Shown: one piece after another, positions 5,157 through 7,140 of the stretch | Position numbering within the stretch: the first letter of the stretch is position 1 | Layout: each line of letters begins with the position of its first letter | Assembly: GCA_900753715.1 (NCBI GenBank) | Contig: CAAEAE010000058.1 | Coordinates: 1-7,140 of the forward strand | Source of the DNA: an uncultured Roseburia sp. | GTDB taxonomy: Bacteria > Bacillota_A > Clostridia > Lachnospirales > Lachnospiraceae | Length of the DNA: 7,140 nt | Direction of reading: 5' to 3' | The notes under the pieces: generated by a model | What the model was told of the DNA's origin: nothing | Database searches by the model: none | Seen by the model: the letters and a program-made list of their open reading frames with translations, nothing else | Position numbers and translations under genes: made by a program

Positions 5157-7002
5157 CGAGACAGGAAAAATGCAGGGGCGCAGAAGAAGTCCGATGGGCG
5201 GACCGGGAAGAATGGCACCAGGGGAAAAGGCAAAGGATTTTAAAGGCTCCATTGGAAAACTCATGAAATACATCGGAAAATATAAAATCGCAATTTTTGC
5301 CGTGATGCTGTTTGCAGTCTGCTCAACCATTTTTAATGTAGTGGGACCTAAGATTTTAGGAAAGGCAACCACAGAACTCTCTGAAGGTCTGATGGCAAAA
5401 ATTCAGGGAACAGGTGGAATCGATTTCGGAAAAATCGGTCAGATTCTTTTGTTTGTACTGGCGTTATATCTTGGCAGTGCCGTGTTTAACTTTGTGCAGG
5501 GCTGGATTATGACAGGGGTTACGCAGAAGCTCTGTTACCAGCTTAGAAAAGAAATTTCCGAAAAAATCAACCGGATGCCGATGAAATATTTCGAGAGCCG
5601 GACATATGGTGAAGTGCTATCGAGAATTACAAACGATGTAGATACACTTGGACAGGGCTTAAACCAGAGTATCACAACGATTATCACCTCCGTCACGACG
5701 ATGGTCGGTGTGCTGATAATGATGCTCAGCATATCGCCGCTTCTGACCCTGATTGCGCTTGTGATACTTCCGATTTCCATGGGATTGATTTCACTTGTCG
5801 TGAAAAAATCCCAGAAATACTTTAAGTGTCAGCAGGAATACCTTGGACACATCAATGGCCAGGTTGAAGAAGTCTACGGCGGGCATATGGTCATCAAGGC
5901 ATTTAACCGGGAAAAAGATACTCTCGAAGAGTTTGAGAAAAACAACCGGATTCTTTATGATTCCGCATGGAAATCCCAGTTCTTATCCGGTATGATGCAG
6001 CCGATTATGATGTTTGTCGGAAACCTTGGTTATGCAGGCGTTGCGCTTGGCGGTGGGCTGCTTGCCATCCGTGGGACGATTACCATCGGAGATATTCAGG
6101 CATTTATTCAGTATGTGAAAAATTTCACACAGCCAATCCAGCAGATTGCACAGGTCATCAATCAGGTGCAGTCCATGGCAGCCGCATCCGAGCGTGTATT
6201 TGAGTTTTTAGATGAAGAGGAAGAAGAACAGACCGTGGCAAATCCGCAGGATATCGGACAGATTTCCGGTGCGGTAACATTTGAACACGTTCACTTTGGT
6301 TATGTGCCGGAGCAGGTGATTATTCATGACTTCAGTGCGAAGGTTTCTCCGGGACAAAAGATTGCAATCGTAGGTCCGACCGGAGCGGGAAAGACCACGA
6401 TGGTAAAACTTCTGATGCGTTTTTATGACGTAAATGACGGGGCAATCTGTCTTGATGGTCACAATATCAAAGAGTTCAACAGAAGGGATTTGCGTGACGC
6501 TTTCGGAATGGTACTGCAGGATACCTGGCTGTTTAAGGGAACGATTATGGAAAATATCCGTTACGGCAGACTCGACGCCACGGATGAGGAAGTCATTGCG
6601 GCGGCGAAAGCGGCACATGCGCATCATTTTATCCAGACGCTGCCGGGCGGCTATCAGATGGAATTAAACGAGGATGCAAGCAATGTCTCCCAGGGACAGA
6701 AGCAGCTTCTTACGATTGCACGGGCAATTCTTGCGGATAACAAGATTATGATTCTCGATGAAGCGACCTCGTCGGTTGATACCCGCACGGAGGTGGCAAT
6801 CCAGAAGGCGATGGATAACCTGATGAAGGGAAGAACCAGCTTCGTGATTGCACACAGACTTTCTACCATCCGCAATGCAGATTTGATTCTGGTGATGAAG
6901 GATGGTGATATCGTGGAGCAGGGAACCCATGATGAACTGTTAGCACGGGACGGATTCTATGCAAAACTTTATAATTCCCAGTTTGAGGATGTTGTAGCGT
7001 AA
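5149..7002 (+). CDS. ABC exporter half-transporter, catalytic-site subunit
   Basis: This 617-residue partner has the same fused architecture. It starts with a basic Gly/Pro-rich cytoplasmic tail (about 1-30), followed by TM1 near 45-68, TM2 near 97-122, TM3-TM4 near 172-215 and TM5-TM6 near 280-335. The ATPase domain spans about 375-605. It has A-loop Y385, Walker A GPTGAGKTT (409-417), Q-loop Q457, Walker B IMILDE (533-538) with the canonical catalytic E538, D-loop SSVD, and switch H569. Its signature is VSQGQ (513-517) instead of the usual (L/V)SGGQ. In the head-to-tail ATPase dimer, its intact Walker motifs would face the intact signature of the upstream subunit. Its altered signature would face that subunit's degenerate Walker B. 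The start is marked by GAGGAGGTG seven bases upstream. The gene overlaps the previous one by 8 bases, indicating coupled, near-equimolar synthesis. It is most like the MdlB/YheH-type family; the exported substrate cannot be read from the sequence. Confidence 0.94.
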   Translation: MSNETGKMQGRRRSPMGGPGRMAPGEKAKDFKGSIGKLMKYIGKYKIAIFAVMLFAVCSTIFNVVGPKILGKATTELSEGLMAKIQGTGGIDFGKIGQILLFVLALYLGSAVFNFVQGWIMTGVTQKLCYQLRKEISEKINRMPMKYFESRTYGEVLSRITNDVDTLGQGLNQSITTIITSVTTMVGVLIMMLSISPLLTLIALVILPISMGLISLVVKKSQKYFKCQQEYLGHINGQVEEVYGGHMVIKAFNREKDTLEEFEKNNRILYDSAWKSQFLSGMMQPIMMFVGNLGYAGVALGGGLLAIRGTITIGDIQAFIQYVKNFTQPIQQIAQVINQVQSMAAASERVFEFLDEEEEEQTVANPQDIGQISGAVTFEHVHFGYVPEQVIIHDFSAKVSPGQKIAIVGPTGAGKTTMVKLLMRFYDVNDGAICLDGHNIKEFNRRDLRDAFGMVLQDTWLFKGTIMENIRYGRLDATDEEVIAAAKAAHAHHFIQTLPGGYQMELNEDASNVSQGQKQLLTIARAILADNKIMILDEATSSVDTRTEVAIQKAMDNLMKGRTSFVIAHRLSTIRNADLILVMKDGDIVEQGTHDELLARDGFYAKLYNSQFEDVVA

Positions 7003-7006
7003 AAAG

Positions 7007-7046
7007 AAAAGTGGTAAGATATCGGAAAGATGTCTTACCACTTTTT
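7007..7046 (+). terminator. Strong rho-independent terminator of the exporter operon
   Basis: The left arm 7007-7023 (AAAAGTGGTAAGATATC) pairs with 7029-7045 as a 17-bp stem with one T-G wobble and a 5-base loop (GGAAA). The stem ends in TTTTT (7042-7046). It begins four bases after the stop codon at 7002. Confidence 0.92.
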
Positions 7047-7061
7047 GCTCTATGATAGAGC
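7047..7061. repeat. Perfect 15-base palindrome (GCTCTAT-G-ATAGAGC)
   Basis: Seven-base arms flank a single central G, immediately after the terminator's T run and just before the ribosome binding site of the next gene (GGATGGAG, 7063-7070). It could be a protein-binding site, or as RNA a 6-bp hairpin with a TGA loop. No well-formed promoter is visible downstream of the terminator; TATGAT (7051-7056) inside the palindrome has no good -35 partner. Confidence 0.45.
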
Positions 7062-7076
7062 AGGATGGAGTAACCT

Positions 7077-7140
7077 ATGAAGATAAAGATTTTTGCAATG
7101 ACACACAAAAAATTTGAAGAGCCAAAGGATCCATTATACC
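7077..7140 (+). CDS. Start of a DUF4422-like (glycosyltransferase-type) protein; 3' end outside the window
   Basis: ATG at 7077 follows GGAG (7067-7070) by six bases and opens a frame through the window end, giving 21 complete codons. The peptide begins MKIKIFAMTHKKFEEPKD and continues PLY. A beta strand followed by a T-H-K motif and a P-x-D-x-x-Y run is the style of the N-terminus of DUF4422 proteins, which are often found in polysaccharide or exopolysaccharide gene clusters and are thought to be glycosyltransferases. Only 21 residues are visible, so the family call is tentative, although the gene start itself is well supported. It is separated from the exporter operon by a strong terminator. 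Confidence 0.62.
   Translation, partial: MKIKIFAMTHKKFEEPKDPLY

Noticed and set aside
7028..7056. Promoter for the DUF4422-like gene using TATGAT at 7051-7056
   Set aside because: No acceptable -35 box at 16-18 bases, and the implied start would fall on the ribosome binding site. Expression may rely on read-through or a site I cannot identify.

Overview
The window looks like chromosomal DNA from a Gram-positive, moderate-GC anaerobe of the Clostridia, most likely Lachnospiraceae. The reasons are near-consensus GGAGG-type ribosome binding sites, sigma-A-like promoters with 17-bp spacers, a TTG start, an Rpn/PD-(D/E)XK-type C-terminal tail, and a MarR plus twin ABC-exporter operon. The family assignment is inferred from protein style, not from a database search.

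Layout. (1) 1-344: 3' end of a plus-strand gene resembling the C-terminal part of an Rpn-family (PD-(D/E)XK) nuclease/transposase-like protein. (2) 349-388: a strong hairpin between convergent genes that can serve as a shared terminator. (3) 414-1442 (minus strand): class I DAHP synthase, the first step of the shikimate pathway. (4) 1443-1600: a compact divergent control region with two back-to-back promoters and a small inverted repeat touching both -35 boxes. (5) 1601-2368 (plus strand): type I 3-dehydroquinate dehydratase, step three of the same pathway, ending in a hairpin terminator at 2414-2447. (6) 2507-7002: a tightly overlapping three-gene operon encoding a MarR-family regulator with a TTG start and two ABC half-transporters. 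A promoter candidate for it lies partly inside the preceding terminator hairpin. (7) 7007-7046: strong operon terminator. (8) 7047-7061: a perfect palindrome, followed by the first 21 codons of a DUF4422-like (glycosyltransferase-type) gene that runs out of the window.

How the genes work together. The divergent aro pair supplies the chorismate pathway, and its shared control region suggests coordinated expression. The MarR protein probably senses a ligand and autoregulates the exporter operon. The two ABC proteins have complementary defects. The first has Asp for the catalytic Glu and Gln for the switch His, but an intact signature motif. The second has an intact Walker B and His but an altered signature (VSQGQ). 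This is the pattern of an asymmetric heterodimeric multidrug-type exporter with one working ATP site. The first subunit also carries an unusually large, acidic extracytoplasmic insertion between TM1 and TM2.

I see no CRISPR array, RNA gene, insertion sequence or clearly undescribed system. The observations most worth a second look are the exporter insertion, the shared aro control region, and the promoter overlapping a terminator.
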